From Saccopteryx bilineata (lineage: Eukaryota; Chordata; Mammalia; Chiroptera; Emballonuridae): a DNA stretch of 64,000 bases. Numbering within the stretch: position 1 is the stretch's first letter; each line of letters begins with the position of its first letter. Positions 1-10,140 of this stretch are shown here, one piece after another. The stretch spans positions 121,853,033-121,917,032 of the forward strand of contig NC_089495.1 of the NCBI RefSeq assembly GCF_036850765.1. Direction: 5' to 3'. A program made the translations under genes and the position numbers. A model generated the notes under the pieces. It was not told the origin of the DNA and did not search any database. It saw only the letters and a program-made list of their open reading frames with translations.

Positions 1-65
1 GGGGTTCTGTTACCTGCCTTCAGTTTTAGTTTCCTCGTACTCAAGTCTTCTGTTCAGGCGCCACT
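1..65 (-). mobile_element. 5' leader and primer binding site of a betaretrovirus-like provirus, cut by the window edge
   Basis: On the minus strand the LTR is followed after two bases by T-G-G-C-G-C-C-T-G-A-A-C-A-G (63 down to 50). This matches the tRNA-Lys3 complement at 13 of 14 positions before diverging. The bases from 45 to 1 would be the untranslated leader. The rest of the provirus runs off the left edge. Confidence 0.75.
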
Positions 66-506
66 TGCCGCGGGCCAGCGCAGCTCCTAATAACAGTGCG
101 GAATTGAGGAAATAGACTTATTAAGAAAAAAAGATGGGACCAGGAGGACTTTTCAAATGCTGATGGCAATATCCGAGTGTCTTATAGCCCCAGTTTGCTT
201 TATAATATAGCCATATGCAAATCAAGGAAGTCCTTGATACAAAGTTACACATCCAGGCTAAAACAGGAACTCTCCCAAGGCATAAACAGGAATCCCCCTA
301 CCATGCATAAGTGAAATCAACCAACATCTAAACAAACAAAGAGTAAGAGGAATGGCATGTAAATTGCTTCCAGCAACTTAAGCAAGCAAGTGAAGTGGTT
401 GCAAATACTCAGCATCATAGCCAACATGGAGGTGAAGGGGGGAGAACTTAGCCTTTTGCTAAGCCTCGAATCTACAAAGGCTTTTTGCCATTTACAGTCC
501 ACAACA
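66..506 (-). mobile_element. 5' LTR of the betaretrovirus-like provirus
   Basis: The 441-bp block has the TG...CA termini of an LTR in minus orientation (starts TGTTGTGGACTG at 506, ends CCGCGGCA at 66). A TATA box (GGGGCTATAAGAC) lies at about 190-178 and a variant poly(A) signal region (TTAATAAG) near 124-117. Recognisable L1 sequence resumes immediately at 507, so the provirus sits in an L1. The target duplication, expected to be CATTGT, cannot be confirmed because the other end is outside. The apparent 61-codon reading frame at 317-502 is LTR sequence, not a gene. Confidence 0.75.
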
Positions 507-1338
507 CATTGTAGTTTTGATTTGCATTTTTCTAATAACTAGTGAAGATGATCATCTTTTCATATATCTTTTGGCCATTTGGGTGTCTTCCTGGGAGAAG
601 TTTCTGTTCAAGGCCTCTCCCCATTTTTAAATTGGATTATTTGCTTGTTTTTTTGCTGAGCTTTGTGAGTTCTTTATATATTTTGGATATTAACCCCTTA
701 CCAGAGATGTTCTTTGTGAATATCATCTCCCATTTGGTTGGCTGCCTGTTTTTTTTGTTGTTGGTTTATTTTGCTGTGCAGAAGCTTTTTAGTTTTACAG
801 AGTCCTATTCACTTATTGTTGCCTTTACTTCTCTTGCCTTTGGGGTCAAATTCATAAAATGTTCTCTACAGCCAACATCCATAAGTTTAGTACCTATGTT
901 CTCTTCTACGTAATTTATTATTTCAGATCTTATAATTAGGTATTTGACCCATTTTGAATTAATTTTTGTGCATGGGAGCAAGGTATAGTCAAGTTTCATT
1001 TCTTCACATGTGGCTTTTCAATTTTCCCAGCACCATTTATTGAAGAGGCTTTCTTTTCTCCATTGTGTGTTTTTTGGCTCTTTTGTCAAAGATGATTTTT
1101 GCATATATGTGTGGTTTTATTTCTGGGCTCTCAGTTCTGTTCTATTGGTCTGTATGTCTGTTTTTCTGCCAATACATGCTGTTTTGATGATCATGGCTCT
1201 GTAGTATAATTTGTAGTATAATTATAAGCTGAAGTGTGATAACGTCCAGCTTCATTCTTTTTCTCAGGATTGCTTTGGCTATTTGGGATTTCTTATGGGT
1301 CCATATAAACTTGGTGACTTTTTCGTTTTCTTTTTCTT

Positions 1339-1354
1339 TTTTTGTGTGTGTGAG

Positions 1355-1405
<51 letters not shown>

Positions 1406-1521
1406 GGAAGAGAGAGACAGGAATATTGAGCTGTTCCTGTATGTGCCCTGACTGGGGATCAAACTGGCAATCTCTGTGGTTTGAGACAACACTCCAACCT
1501 ACTGTCTATCTGGCTAGGGCT
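1339..1521 (-). repeat. tRNA-derived SINE (family D) with GATA-rich tail
   Basis: In minus orientation a tRNA-like head from 1521 (CCTAGCCAGATAGACAG) and a B box (GATCCCCAGTCAGGGC) are followed by a short TTCCTGTCTCTCTCTTCC tail. This short head-plus-CT-tail form differs from the other three SINE families in the window. Confidence 0.7.
1356..1405 (+). repeat. (GATA)n microsatellite, about 12 units
   Basis: Uninterrupted GATA tandem grown from the 3' tail of the SINE at 1339-1521. It makes a spurious serine/isoleucine/tyrosine/leucine repeat ORF on the minus strand. Confidence 0.95.
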
Positions 1522-2486
1522 TTCTATTTATTTAAAGCATGACGTTGGGATTATAATGGGGATTGCATTAAATTTGTGTATTGCTTTGGGTAATATGGCC
1601 ATTTTAACTATGTTGATTCTTCCAATCCATGAACATGGAATATTTTTCCATTTCATTGTGTCTTTTTATTTTATTTATTTATTTTTGTTTTGTTTTTGAT
1701 CATTGTGTCTTTTTAAATTTCTTTCAATAATGGTTTGTAGTTTTCTGTATATAGGTTCTTCACATTCTTTGTTAAGTTTATAACTAGGTATTTGTTGTTG
1801 TTATTGTTGCAATTGTAAAAGGAATTATTTTTCTTACTTTGTTTTCTGGTTTCATTGTTACCATATAGGAAGGTTGTAGACTTTTGCATTTTGATTTTGT
1901 ATCCTGTGACTTTACTCTATTGGTTTATCATTTCTAATAGTTTTTCCGTAGGGTCTTTGGGGTTTTCTATATACAGGATCATATCTTCTGCAAAAAGTGA
2001 TACCTTTAATTCTTCTTTCCCAATGTGGATGCCTTATATTTCTTTCTCTTGCCTGAGTGCTCTGGCTATGACTCCTAGAACTATGCTGAATAAGAGTGGA
2101 GAGATTGGGCAGGCTTGTCTTGTTCCTGATTTTAGAGGAAAAGCCTTCACTTTTTCACCATTTATTATGATATTGGCTGATGGTTTGTCATATATATGGC
2201 CTTTATTATGTTGAGGTAGTTTCCTCCTATACCCATTTTATTGCGTGTTCTAAACATAAAAGGATGGTGTATTTTATCGAATGCTTTTTTTGCATCCATT
2301 GATAGAGTCATTGTTTTGTTAATGTGGTGTATTACATTGGTTAATTTATATATGTTGAACCATCCTTGAGCTCCTGGATTGAATCTCACTTGGTTGTGAT
2401 GTATTGTTTTTTTAATGTGTTGTTGTATTTGATTTGCTAGTATTTTGATGAGGATTTTTGTATCTGTATTCATTGGAGATATTGGT

Positions 2487-2556
2487 CTGTAGTTTTCTTT
2501 ATTTTATTTTATTTTATTTATTTATTTATTTTTTTTACAGAGACAGAGAGTCTGCA
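2487..2556 (-). repeat. Truncated SINE tail with (ATTTT)n / T-rich tract
   Basis: A T-rich tract followed by TTACAGAGACAGAGAG, the inverted CTCTCTGTCTCTGTAA end of SINE family B. Only the tail is left; it marks a gap in the surrounding L1. Confidence 0.55.
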
Positions 2557-2737
2557 TCCCAGAAGTTTTGATATGTTGTGTTGTCATTTTCATTTGTCTG
2601 TATGTATCTTTTGATCTCTGCTTTTATTTCTTCTTTGACCCAGTCATTTTTTACAAGTATATTAATTTCCACATTTTTGTGGGTTTCTTCCATTTTTCAG
2701 TTGAATTCTAAATTCATAGTCTTATAGTCAAAGAATA

Positions 2738-3321
2738 CAGTGTGTCTGTAAAGTCATGGTGCACTTTTGACCAGTCACAGGAAAGTAACAAAAGACGATA
2801 GAAATGTGAAATCTGCACCAAATAAAAGGAAAATCCTCCCAGTTTCTGTAGGTGATGCGCTTGTGCAGATGATGACGTAACACCATGTATACAGCAGAGC
2901 AGCCCACGGCCATGCCAGTCGAGATGTGGACAGTACTGAGGAAAGTTCAGTGTGTTCTGTGGCTCACTAAATTCGAATCCGTGACCAAAGTGCAATGTGA
3001 ATATCGGCGTGTTTATAACGAAGCACCACCATATAGGAATAACATTACTTGGTGGGATAAGCAGTTGAAGGAAACCGGCAGTTTGGTGGAGAAACCCCGT
3101 TCTGGTAGGCCATCAGTCAGTGACGAGTCTGTAGAGGCTATACAGGATAGCTACTTAAGAAGCCCTAAAAAATCTGTGTGTGAGCCCACATCGAACTGCA
3201 CTGAATAGGTATGAAACTGGGAGAGTTTTCCTTTTAGTTGGTGCAGATTTCACATTTCTTTCATCTTTTGTTGCTTTCTTGTGACTGGTCAAAAGTGCAC
3301 CATGACTTTACGGATACACTG
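2738..3321 (+). mobile_element. Mariner-like DNA element with ~110-bp terminal inverted repeats
   Basis: The 584-bp element begins CAGTGTGTCTGTAAAGTCAT and ends with the near-perfect inverse (ATGACTTTACGGATACACTG). It is flanked by TA on both sides (2736-2737 and 3322-3323), the Tc1/mariner target. The inverted match extends about 110 bp inwards, far beyond a usual 30-bp mariner TIR. It sits in the old L1. The interior holds one short ORF and no transposase. Confidence 0.85.
2885..3208 (+). CDS. Helix-turn-helix (DUF4817-like) protein encoded inside the mariner-like element
   Basis: A 107-residue frame starts at ATG 2885 (a second Met at 2912 is an alternative start) and ends at TAG 3206-3208. 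Residues about 20-95 have the spacing of the DUF4817-type helix-turn-helix often found with insect mariners: V-Q-C-V-L-W, then the Y-R-R-V-Y-N-E-A-P-P stretch, a W-W-D-K-Q-L-K-E-T-G-S-L helix, P-R-S-G-R-P-S-V-S-D-E and a final L-R-S-P-K-K-S. No DDD/DDE catalytic domain is present. It may be a remnant of a DNA-binding domain or an accessory ORF. There is no sign that it is a host gene. Confidence 0.6.
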   Translation: MYTAEQPTAMPVEMWTVLRKVQCVLWLTKFESVTKVQCEYRRVYNEAPPYRNNITWWDKQLKETGSLVEKPRSGRPSVSDESVEAIQDSYLRSPKKSVCEPTSNCTE

Positions 3322-3479
3322 TATACTTGGTATAATTTCAGTCTTTTTGAATTTGTTGATATTAATTTTGTGGCCCAACTTAGGGTCTGTCCTTGAGAAT
3401 GTTTCATGCACTGGAAAAAAATGTATAATCTGATGTTCTGGGATGAATTGTTCTATAAATGTCTATTAAGGCAATTTGG

Positions 3480-3851
3480 GGCCCTGGTCAATTGTCTCAG
3501 TGGTAGACTTTGGCCCCATGTGTGGATGTTCTGGTTTGATTTCCAGTCAGGGGTCACAGGAGAAGTGACCATCTGCTTCTCCACTCCTGCCCCTCCCTCT
3601 TCTCTCTTTCTCGCTCTCCCCACCACCTGCACAGCCATGGCTTGATTGGTTTGAGTGAATTCACCCCAGGCGCTAAGAATGAATCCATGGAGCCTTTGCC
3701 TCACGCACTAAAAAATAGCTCAGTTGCTGAGCGATGGCCCTAGATGGGCAGAGCATCCCCAGTAGGGGCCTTTTCAGGTGAATTCAAGGGGGGCGCACAT
3801 GCAGGAATCTGTCTCGCTGTCTCCCTTCTTCTCACTTAAAAAAAAAAAAGG
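3480..3851 (+). repeat. SINE family A, plus orientation, diverged
   Basis: tRNA-like head GCCCTGGTCAATTGTCTCAG, then the T-T-C-T-C-C-A-C body and an A-tail at 3838-3851. Many substitutions compared with the copies at 9191 or 19550 suggest it is old. Confidence 0.75.
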
Positions 3852-3978
3852 CCATTTGGTTTAGTGTGTCATTTAAGCTCAATATTTCTTTATTGATTTT
3901 CAGTTTTGATGATCTGTCTAAAGCTTTCAATAGTGTGTTGAAATCTCCAGGTATGATTGTATTTTTGTCTGTTTCCAC

Positions 3979-4378
3979 TTTTTTTTTTTTTTTTGTATTT
4001 TTCTGAAGCTGGAAACGGGGAGAGACAGTCAGACAGACTCCCGCATGCGCCCGACCGGGATCCACCCGGCACACCCACCAGGGGCGAGGCTCTGCCCACC
4101 AGGGGGCGATGCTCTGCCCCTCCGGGCCGTCGCTCTGCTGCGACCAGAGCCACTCCAGCGCCTGGGGCAGAGGCCAAGGAGCCATCCCCAGCGCTTGGGC
4201 CATCTTTGCTCCAATGGAGCCTCGGCTGCGGGAGGGGAAGAGAGAGACAGAGAGGAAGGAGAGGGGGAGGGGTGGATAAGCAGATGGGCGCTTCTCCTAT
4301 GTGCCCTGGCCGGGAATCGAACCTGGGACTTCTGCACGCCAGGCCGACGCTCTACCACTGAGCCAACTGGCCAGGGCC
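3979..4378 (-). repeat. SINE family A, full length, minus orientation
   Basis: Poly-T at 3979-3994, body and tRNA-like head ending GAGCCAACTGGCCAGGGCC. Flanked by TGTTTCCAC direct repeats (3970-3978 and about 4380-4388). The full-length body of this family contains open frames on both strands that are not genes. Confidence 0.9.
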
Positions 4379-4566
4379 TTGTTTCCACTTTTACATCAGT
4401 TAGTAGATGTCATATATTTTGGTGCTTCCTGATTCAATACATACATATTAAAAAGTGTTATGTCTTCTTGATAATGTGTGCCCCCATTATTGTTATAAAT
4501 GTCCATCTTTGTCTCTTGTTACTTTTGCTGTCTTGAAGTCAGAATTGTCAGATGTTAGTATGCCTT

Positions 4567-5093
4567 TGTTGCACTCGCCGGGTAAAACAAACACTGGAGA
4601 CGTTTGGAGAGTTTCAGACAAAGTTTTATGGCCAAGAGAAAAAGAAAACAAAGCAAAACAAAACAAACCTGCGCAGGGGTGAACTCAAGTGGTAGTCACA
4701 AGAGCCACACCGAGCACCTACAGTCTAGGGGTTCTTATAGCATAGCAAGCAAGCAGTTCATACAGAAGCAAATTTGGCATTTAGCAATTGGCTCCCCCAA
4801 ATTAAATTCTAGTCACGTGCCTTAGTAACCAGTCATACAGTTGAAAGCCCCAGCTGGAAATATCCCTATCTATCCCCTAGGATGTGGTTACATTTACTGT
4901 CTTAGGAGTTCTTGTGACTTCCTTATCTCAAGGACTCCTTAGCTCCTAACCATCCTGGGAGTCTAACAACTTCTCTATCTCAAGGACTCTTCAGCTCCTA
5001 GCCATCCTGGGAGTCTGGGCTCACCTGTTTACTGGACTAGTTCCTTTGAAGTTATTTCTAAAGCCTATTAATATATTTTATTCGAATGTCACA
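4567..5093 (-). mobile_element. Solo LTR, 527 bp, with 4-bp target duplication CCTT
   Basis: Begins TGTTGCACTCGCC and ends GAATGTCACA, flanked by CCTT at 4563-4566 and 5094-5097. TG...CA ends and a 4-bp duplication fit a gammaretrovirus-like (class I) LTR. A TATA-like GCTATAAGAACCCC on the minus strand (about 4743-4730) suggests orientation. There is no internal region, so it is a recombined solo LTR. Confidence 0.75.
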
Positions 5094-5305
5094 CCTTCAC
5101 CTGCTTTGCTTTGGGTATTATTTGCATGGAAAATCATTTTTCAACCTTTTACTTTCAGTCTACTTTTGTCCTTGCAGCTTAGATGTGTCTTTTAAAGGTA
5201 GCATATGGTTGAGTTTTGTTTTTTGATCCAGTCTGCTACTCTGTGCCTGTTTATTGGTGAGTTCAGTCCATTTACAATTAGGGTAATTATTGATGCTTGA
5301 GGATT

Positions 5306-5843
5306 TCCTTTTTTAAAAATTTGATTTAGGAAATTAAATTTAACAGGGTGACATTGATCAATAAGAGTACATAGGTTTCAGGTAAAGATTTCTATAGCAT
5401 TTGAACTGTTGATTATGTTGTGTATCCATCACCCACAGTGAAATCATTTTTTATCACTGTATATTTATCTCTCTTTATACCCTTTATCCTACCCTCTCAC
5501 CCACATCCCCTGGTAACCAACCACTTCACTTTTATATAGATAATAGTGAAGTCTCAGTTTTATATCCCACTTACATGTGAAATCATACAGTTGTTAGCTT
5601 CTTTTCTTTTATTTTTTTATTAAGCAAGAGATGGGGAGGCTGAGAGACAGACTCCCCATGTGACCTGACTGGGATCCAACTGGCAAGCCTCCTGTAGGGT
5701 GATGCTCTACCCGTCTGAGGCCGCTGCTCTGGTTACTTGGCAATCGAGCTATTTTAGCCCCTGATGTGAGACCACTGAGCCATCCTCAGCTTCCGGGGCC
5801 AACTTGCTCAAGACATTTGGGCCTTGACTGTAAAGGGGTGGAG

Positions 5844-5874
<31 letters not shown>

Positions 5875-6108
5875 GGGGAGGGCTGAAGAAGCAGATGGTC
5901 ACTTCTTCTGTGTGCCCTGACCAGGAATCAAACCTGGGACTTCCACACATTGGGCTAATGCTCTACTGCTGAGCCAACTGGCCAGCTTTTTCTGATTTAT
6001 TTATTTCACTCAGTATAATGTTCTCAAGGTCCATTGAAGATTTCTTATAGTCATTTTGTGTTTGTTTTCTGGTAGTTATGTGTCTCCTTTAGCTCGTCTC
6101 TTTAATGC
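5306..6108 (-). mobile_element. L1 3'-end fragment, minus strand, continuing beyond the hAT element
   Basis: The sequence at 5310-5611 resembles an L1 3'UTR in inverse (ACAGGGTGACATTGATCAATA... then the C-rich part and the TCACTTACATGTGAAATCATACA part). It is split by a SINE at 5612-5985. The short piece after that leads to the hAT insertion point. Confidence 0.65.
5612..5985 (-). repeat. SINE family A, minus orientation, diverged
   Basis: Head remnant TGAGCCAACTGGCCAGC at the right end, GA-microsatellite at 5846-5866 inside the body, A/T-rich tail at the left. One of the older copies by divergence. Confidence 0.75.
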
Positions 6109-6550
6109 TTCTGTCACAGGGGTCGGGAACCTATGGCTCGCAAGCCAGATGTGGCTCTTTTGATGGCTGCATCTGGCTCGCAAACAAGTCTTTAATAACG
6201 TTAAAAATATAAAACATTCTCATATATTACAATCTATTTATTTCCTACTGCTCATGTTCATGGTTGCGAGTGGCTGGAGCCGATCACTGCTGGCCTCCAG
6301 GACAACACCAAATTTTTATTGGATAATGTGTAACATACACGGTCATTTTGAGGTCAGGAAGTTATCTTACTTCCTTTTAATCAAGTAGTCAGCTAGCTAT
6401 TTGCAGAAACCCTTTTGACAAAGGAGATGGCTAAAGAAAAAAAGATGAGGAGTATCATACTTTTCAGCAGGAATGGACAGAGGAATTCGCCTTGTGGAGA
6501 GAGCAGGTTCTGCAGTGTGTCTAATATGCAATGATAAAAGTGCATCGATG

Positions 6551-6924
6551 GCCCTGGCTGGTTGGCTCAGTGGTAGAGTGTTGACCTGGCATGCAGGAGT
6601 CCCAGGTTCAATTCCCGGCCAGGGCACATAGGAGAAGCGCCCATTTGCTTCTCCACCTTTCCTCCTCTCCTTCCTCTCTGTCTCTCTCTTCCCTTCCCAC
6701 AGCTGAGGCTCCATTGGAGCAAAGTTGGCCCGGGTGCTGAGGATGGCTCTGTGACCTCTGCCTCAGGCACTAGAATGGCTCTGGTTGCAACAGAGCATCG
6801 CCCCAGATGGGCAGAACATCGCCCCGTGGTGGGCATGCTGGGTGGATCCTGGTCGGGAGCATGCAGGAGTCTGTCTGACTGCCTCCCCATTTCCAACTTC
6901 AGAAAAATACAAAAAATAAAAAAA
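6551..6924 (+). repeat. SINE family A inserted in the hAT transposase BED finger
   Basis: Head GCCCTGGCTGGTTGGCTCAG, A-rich tail. Target duplication TGCATCGATG at 6541-6550, repeated with one change at 6925-6934. Confidence 0.92.
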
Positions 6925-8161
6925 TGCATCAATGAAACGGTCAAATATAAAGCAGCACTTCGACACACACCATACTACATTTGCATCAAAATATCCAGCG
7001 GGGGACAGTAGGAAGAAAGCATGTCAAGAGCTACTGTGCAGAGTGCAAGCTAGTCAGCAGCAACTCTGTGTTTGGACCCAACAAGGTGACTGGAATTCAG
7101 CTAGCTTTGCTGGTGCTTTAGCAATTGTGAGAAACGGAAAGCCATTCACAGATGGGGAGTATGCCAAAACATTCATGCTTGATGTTGCCAGTGAACTTTT
7201 TGATGACTTTTTGGATAAAGACAAGATAATCAAACGAATAAAAGACATGCCTCTGTGGGCAAGAACTGTTCACGATCGTACCATTATGATAGCAAATCAA
7301 ATTGAGGCAACAAGTAAAGGACATAAATGCAGCACCATTCTTTTCTCTCGCTTTGGATGAGTCAACAGACGTAAGACGTTTATTCCAGTTCAGTGTGATT
7401 GCAAGGTCTGCTGCCGGTGACACACTGCATGAGGAAAGACTTGCTGTTTTGCCTATGAAAGAAACAAGAGGGGTGGATTTATTCAAGTCTTTCACTGAGT
7501 TCACTAAAGAAAAAAATCTACCAATGAATAAACTTATTTCGGTGTGTACTGATGGTGCTCCGTACATGGTGGGGAAAAACAGAGGATTCGTAGCACTTCT
7601 TCATGAACATGAAAAGAGACCCATTCTAAGTTTTCACTGCATCCTACATCAGGAGGCGCTTTGTGCTCAGATGTGTGGTGAGCGGTTTGGTGAGGTGATG
7701 TCGCAGGTAATTCGGGTGGTCAACTTTATTGTTGTCTGAGCTTTAAATGACCGCCAGTTTAAAACACTGCTGGATGAAGTTGGGAATAATTATCCTGGTC
7801 TGCTTCTGCACAGCAATGTGTGTTGGTTGTTAAGAGGGAAGGTGCTCAGCCGTTTCGCGGCTTGTCTGAGTGAAATCTGGACTTTTCTTGAAATGGAAAA
7901 CGTCGAGCATCCTGAGTTAGCTAACGCTGAGTGGCTCCTGAAGTGCTACTATCTCGCGGATATGACTGAACATCTGAACCAGCTCAATGTGAAAAATGCA
8001 AGGCGTTGGAAATACAGTCTTATCCCTTCAACAAGCAGTGTTTGCATTTGAAAACAAACTGGAACTCTTTGTTGCGGACATTGAAACAGGTCGTTTACTA
8101 CACTTTGAAAAACTGGGAGAGTTTAAAGATACATGCACAGCAAGTGACCCTGCTCAACATC

Positions 8162-8503
8162 TTTTTTTTTTTTTTTTTTTTTTTTACAGAGACAGAGAGA
8201 GAATCAGAGAGGGATAGACAGGGACAGACAGGAACGGAGAGAGATGAGAAGCATCAATCATCAGGGTTTTTTTTTCATTGCAACACCTTAGTTGTTCATT
8301 GATTGCTTTCTCATACGTGCCTTGACTGTGGGGCTACAGCAGACCAAGTAAGCCCTTGCTCAAGCCAGTGACCTTGGGTGCAAGCTAGTGCACTCGCTCA
8401 AACCAGATGAGCCCACGCTCAAGCTGGTGACCTCGGGGTCTCGAACCTGGGTCCTCCGCATCCCAGTCCGACGCTCTATCCACTGCCCCACCGCCTGGTC
8501 AGG
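8162..8503 (-). repeat. SINE family B, minus orientation, in the hAT element
   Basis: Poly-T start, TTACAGAGACAGAGAG, and inverted head ending CCGCCTGGTCAGGC. Flanked by GCTCAACAT/GCTCAACAA duplications. Confidence 0.92.
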
Positions 8504-9190
8504 CTCAACAACTTGATCTCTAGCAGCTAGACCACTTCACATCTAATCTTCTGCAGTCGTTCAAAGCATGCTTTGAAGAATTTCATGAGCGCACAAGTCT
8601 TTTTAAGTTCATCACCCATCCACATGAGTGTGGAGTAGACAGCGCCGACCTGAGTTACATCCCTGGTGTCTCCCTCAGAGATTTTGAGCTACAAGCTGCT
8701 GACCTGAAGGCCTCAGACATGTGGGTGAATAAGTTCAAGTCACTGAATGAAGGTTTGGAAAGACTTGCATGACAGCAAGCAGAGTTGGTGAGCAAACACA
8801 AGTGGGGAGAAATGAAAGAACTTCAACCCACAGACCAGCTGATTATCAAAACTTGGAACGCACTTCCCGTCACATACCACACACTGCAGCGTGTGAGTAT
8901 TGCTGTACTGACAATGTTTGGCTCTACGTATGCATGTGAGCAGTCTTTCTCACATCTAAAGAACATTAAGACCAACATATGATCACGTTTAACGGATGGA
9001 AGTCTCAACACCTGCATGAAGCTTAACCTCACCATGTACCAACCAGACTACAAAGCCATCAGCAAAACCATGCAGCACCAGAAGTCGCATTAAAGATAAG
9101 AAGTACTTTATTCATCATTGGTTAGCAACAGCATAACAACGTTATTTAAAAAAATTCAGATACTTATTGTACTTTAAAAGTGTTGGTCTA

Positions 9191-9580
9191 GCCCTGGCTG
9201 GTTAGCTCAGCGGTAGAGCGTTGGCCTGGCGTGCGGGGGACCCGGGTTCGATTCCTGGCCAGGGTACATAGGAGAAGCGCCCATCTGCTTATCCACCCCC
9301 CCCCTTCCTCTCTGTCTCTCTCTTCCCCTCCCGCAGCCAAGGCTCCATTGGAGCAAAGATGGCCCGGGCGCTGGGGATGGCTCCTTGGCCTCTGCCCCAG
9401 GTGCTAGAGTGGCTCTGGTCTCGGCAGAGCGACACCCCGGAGGGGCAGAGCATCCCCCCCTGGTGGGCAGAGCGTCGCCCCTGGTGGGCGTGCCGGGTGG
9501 ATCCCGGTCGGGCGCATGCGGGAGTCTGTCTGACTGTCTCTTCCTGTTTCCAGCTTCAGAAAAATGAAAAAAAAAAAAAA
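9191..9580 (+). repeat. SINE family A, full length, in the hAT element
   Basis: Head GCCCTGGCTGGTTAGCTCAG to A-tail. Flanked by AAGTGTTGGTCT on both sides (about 9178-9189 and 9581-9592), so a recent insertion. The carried ORFs on both strands are SINE artefacts. Confidence 0.93.
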
Positions 9581-9722
9581 AAGTGTTGGTCTTACATAAA
9601 ATGCACACATTTACTTGTATTTAGTGTTAAACATATTGTATGGCTCTCATGGAATTACATTTTAAAATATGTGGCGTTCATGGCTCTCTCAGCCAAAAAG
9701 GTTCCCGACCCCTATTCTGTCA

Positions 9723-10140
9723 GTTTTTTTGGTTGGTGGTATTCCAACATTCTTTCCCCTGTTTTTTTTTTTAAGTTATTTGTCTCAGTAGTGGCTTTTT
9801 TTTTTGTGAGTGGCTATTAAGAGTATGACTCTATTACTGTTGATCTCTCCCTTTATGTCCATCAAGTCTTGCTTTACATATTTGAGTGCTTTTTACATTG
9901 TATGCATAAAAATTTACAATGATTATATCATCTTTTTGGATTGCTCCCTTTATCATGATGTAGTATTCTTCTTTGTCTCTTACTATAGCCTTTGTTTTAA
10001 AGTCTATTTTCTAAGATATAAGTATAGCTTTTTAAAATTTCCATGTGCATGAAATATTTTTTTCATCTTTCACTTTCAGTCTGTGTGTATCTGTAATTCT
10101 GTGGTCAGCCTGTTTTAGACAGCATATATATGGGTTAATG
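9723..10140 (-). mobile_element. L1 ORF2 fragment, minus strand, resumed after the hAT element
   Basis: Same L1 endonuclease-region text as in the longer copies (inverted form of I-N-I-Y-A-P... at about 9830-10000, and ATTGCTCCCTTTATCATGAT at 9942). No intact frame. Confidence 0.7.

Larger units (their letters stand above)
507..5305 (-). mobile_element. Old L1 fragment (ORF2 region), minus strand, split by many insertions
   Basis: Minus-strand translation gives L1 ORF2 pieces in order: C-terminal and reverse transcriptase parts at 507-2486 (including the M-N-T-D-T-K-I-L start and D-A-K-K-A-F-D motif at 2165-2473), the region before the RT at 2560-2737 and 3324-3480, and endonuclease-side sequence at 3852-3978, 4379-4562 and 5098-5305. 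It has many stops and an internal loss around 2487-2560. It is interrupted by SINEs, a mariner-like element and a solo LTR. Confidence 0.85.
6427..9093 (+). pseudogene. hAT transposase (BED finger plus RNase H-like and dimerisation parts), inactivated
   Basis: The reading frame starts at ATG 6427 and ends at TAA 9091-9093, with frameshifts and two SINE insertions. Visible parts: an N-terminal BED-type zinc finger (C-L-I-C, then H-F-D-T-H-H) split by the SINE at 6551-6924; catalytic-core stretches A-L-D-E-S-T-D (about 7355) and V-C-T-D-G-A-P-Y-M-V-G (about 7540); F-H-C-I-L-H-Q-E (about 7635); S-N-V-C-W-L-L-R-G-K (about 7815); and the C-terminal hATC motif Y-A-C-E-Q-S-F-S-H-L-K-N-I-K-T-N (8928-8980). 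It resembles the Charlie-type transposases related to domesticated ZBED/GTF2IRD2 proteins. Frame breaks near 6500, 7350, 7738 and 8050 and an in-frame TGA at about 8770 make it non-functional. Confidence 0.88.
6117..9714 (+). mobile_element. Autonomous-type hAT transposon, 3.6 kb, with 8-bp target duplication
   Basis: Terminal inverted repeats CAGGGGTCGGGAACCT (6117) and GGTTCCCGACCCCTA (ends 9714) are flanked by TTCTGTCA at 6109-6116 and 9715-9722. Three later SINEs (6551-6924, 8162-8503, 9191-9580) account for about 1.1 kb, leaving an original element of about 2.5 kb with a transposase. A deleted relative with the same ends is at 35777-36486. The element landed in an L1 fragment. Confidence 0.93.

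Noticed and set aside
19..36. An interferon-response-like motif (inverse of GAAACTAAAACTGAA) taken as the USP18 promoter
   Set aside because: It lies in the leader of a provirus just downstream of a tRNA-Lys primer site and LTR, 15 kb from exon 2. The chance match to an ISRE does not outweigh this.
1356..1405. GATA repeat as a CRISPR-like or regulatory array
   Set aside because: It is a 4-bp microsatellite without spacers, attached to a SINE tail.
3957..4536. Long overlapping open frames rich in P, R and G in the SINE A copies (also at about 9207, 18000, 19200, 19600, 36000 and 40250)
   Set aside because: Each sits exactly within a family A SINE, on both strands, and recurs with every copy. 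They are composition artefacts, not genes.
9191..9265. tRNA-like sequences with A and B boxes at SINE heads
   Set aside because: They are tRNA-derived SINE promoters: no folded acceptor stem or mature 3' end, and always followed by the SINE body.
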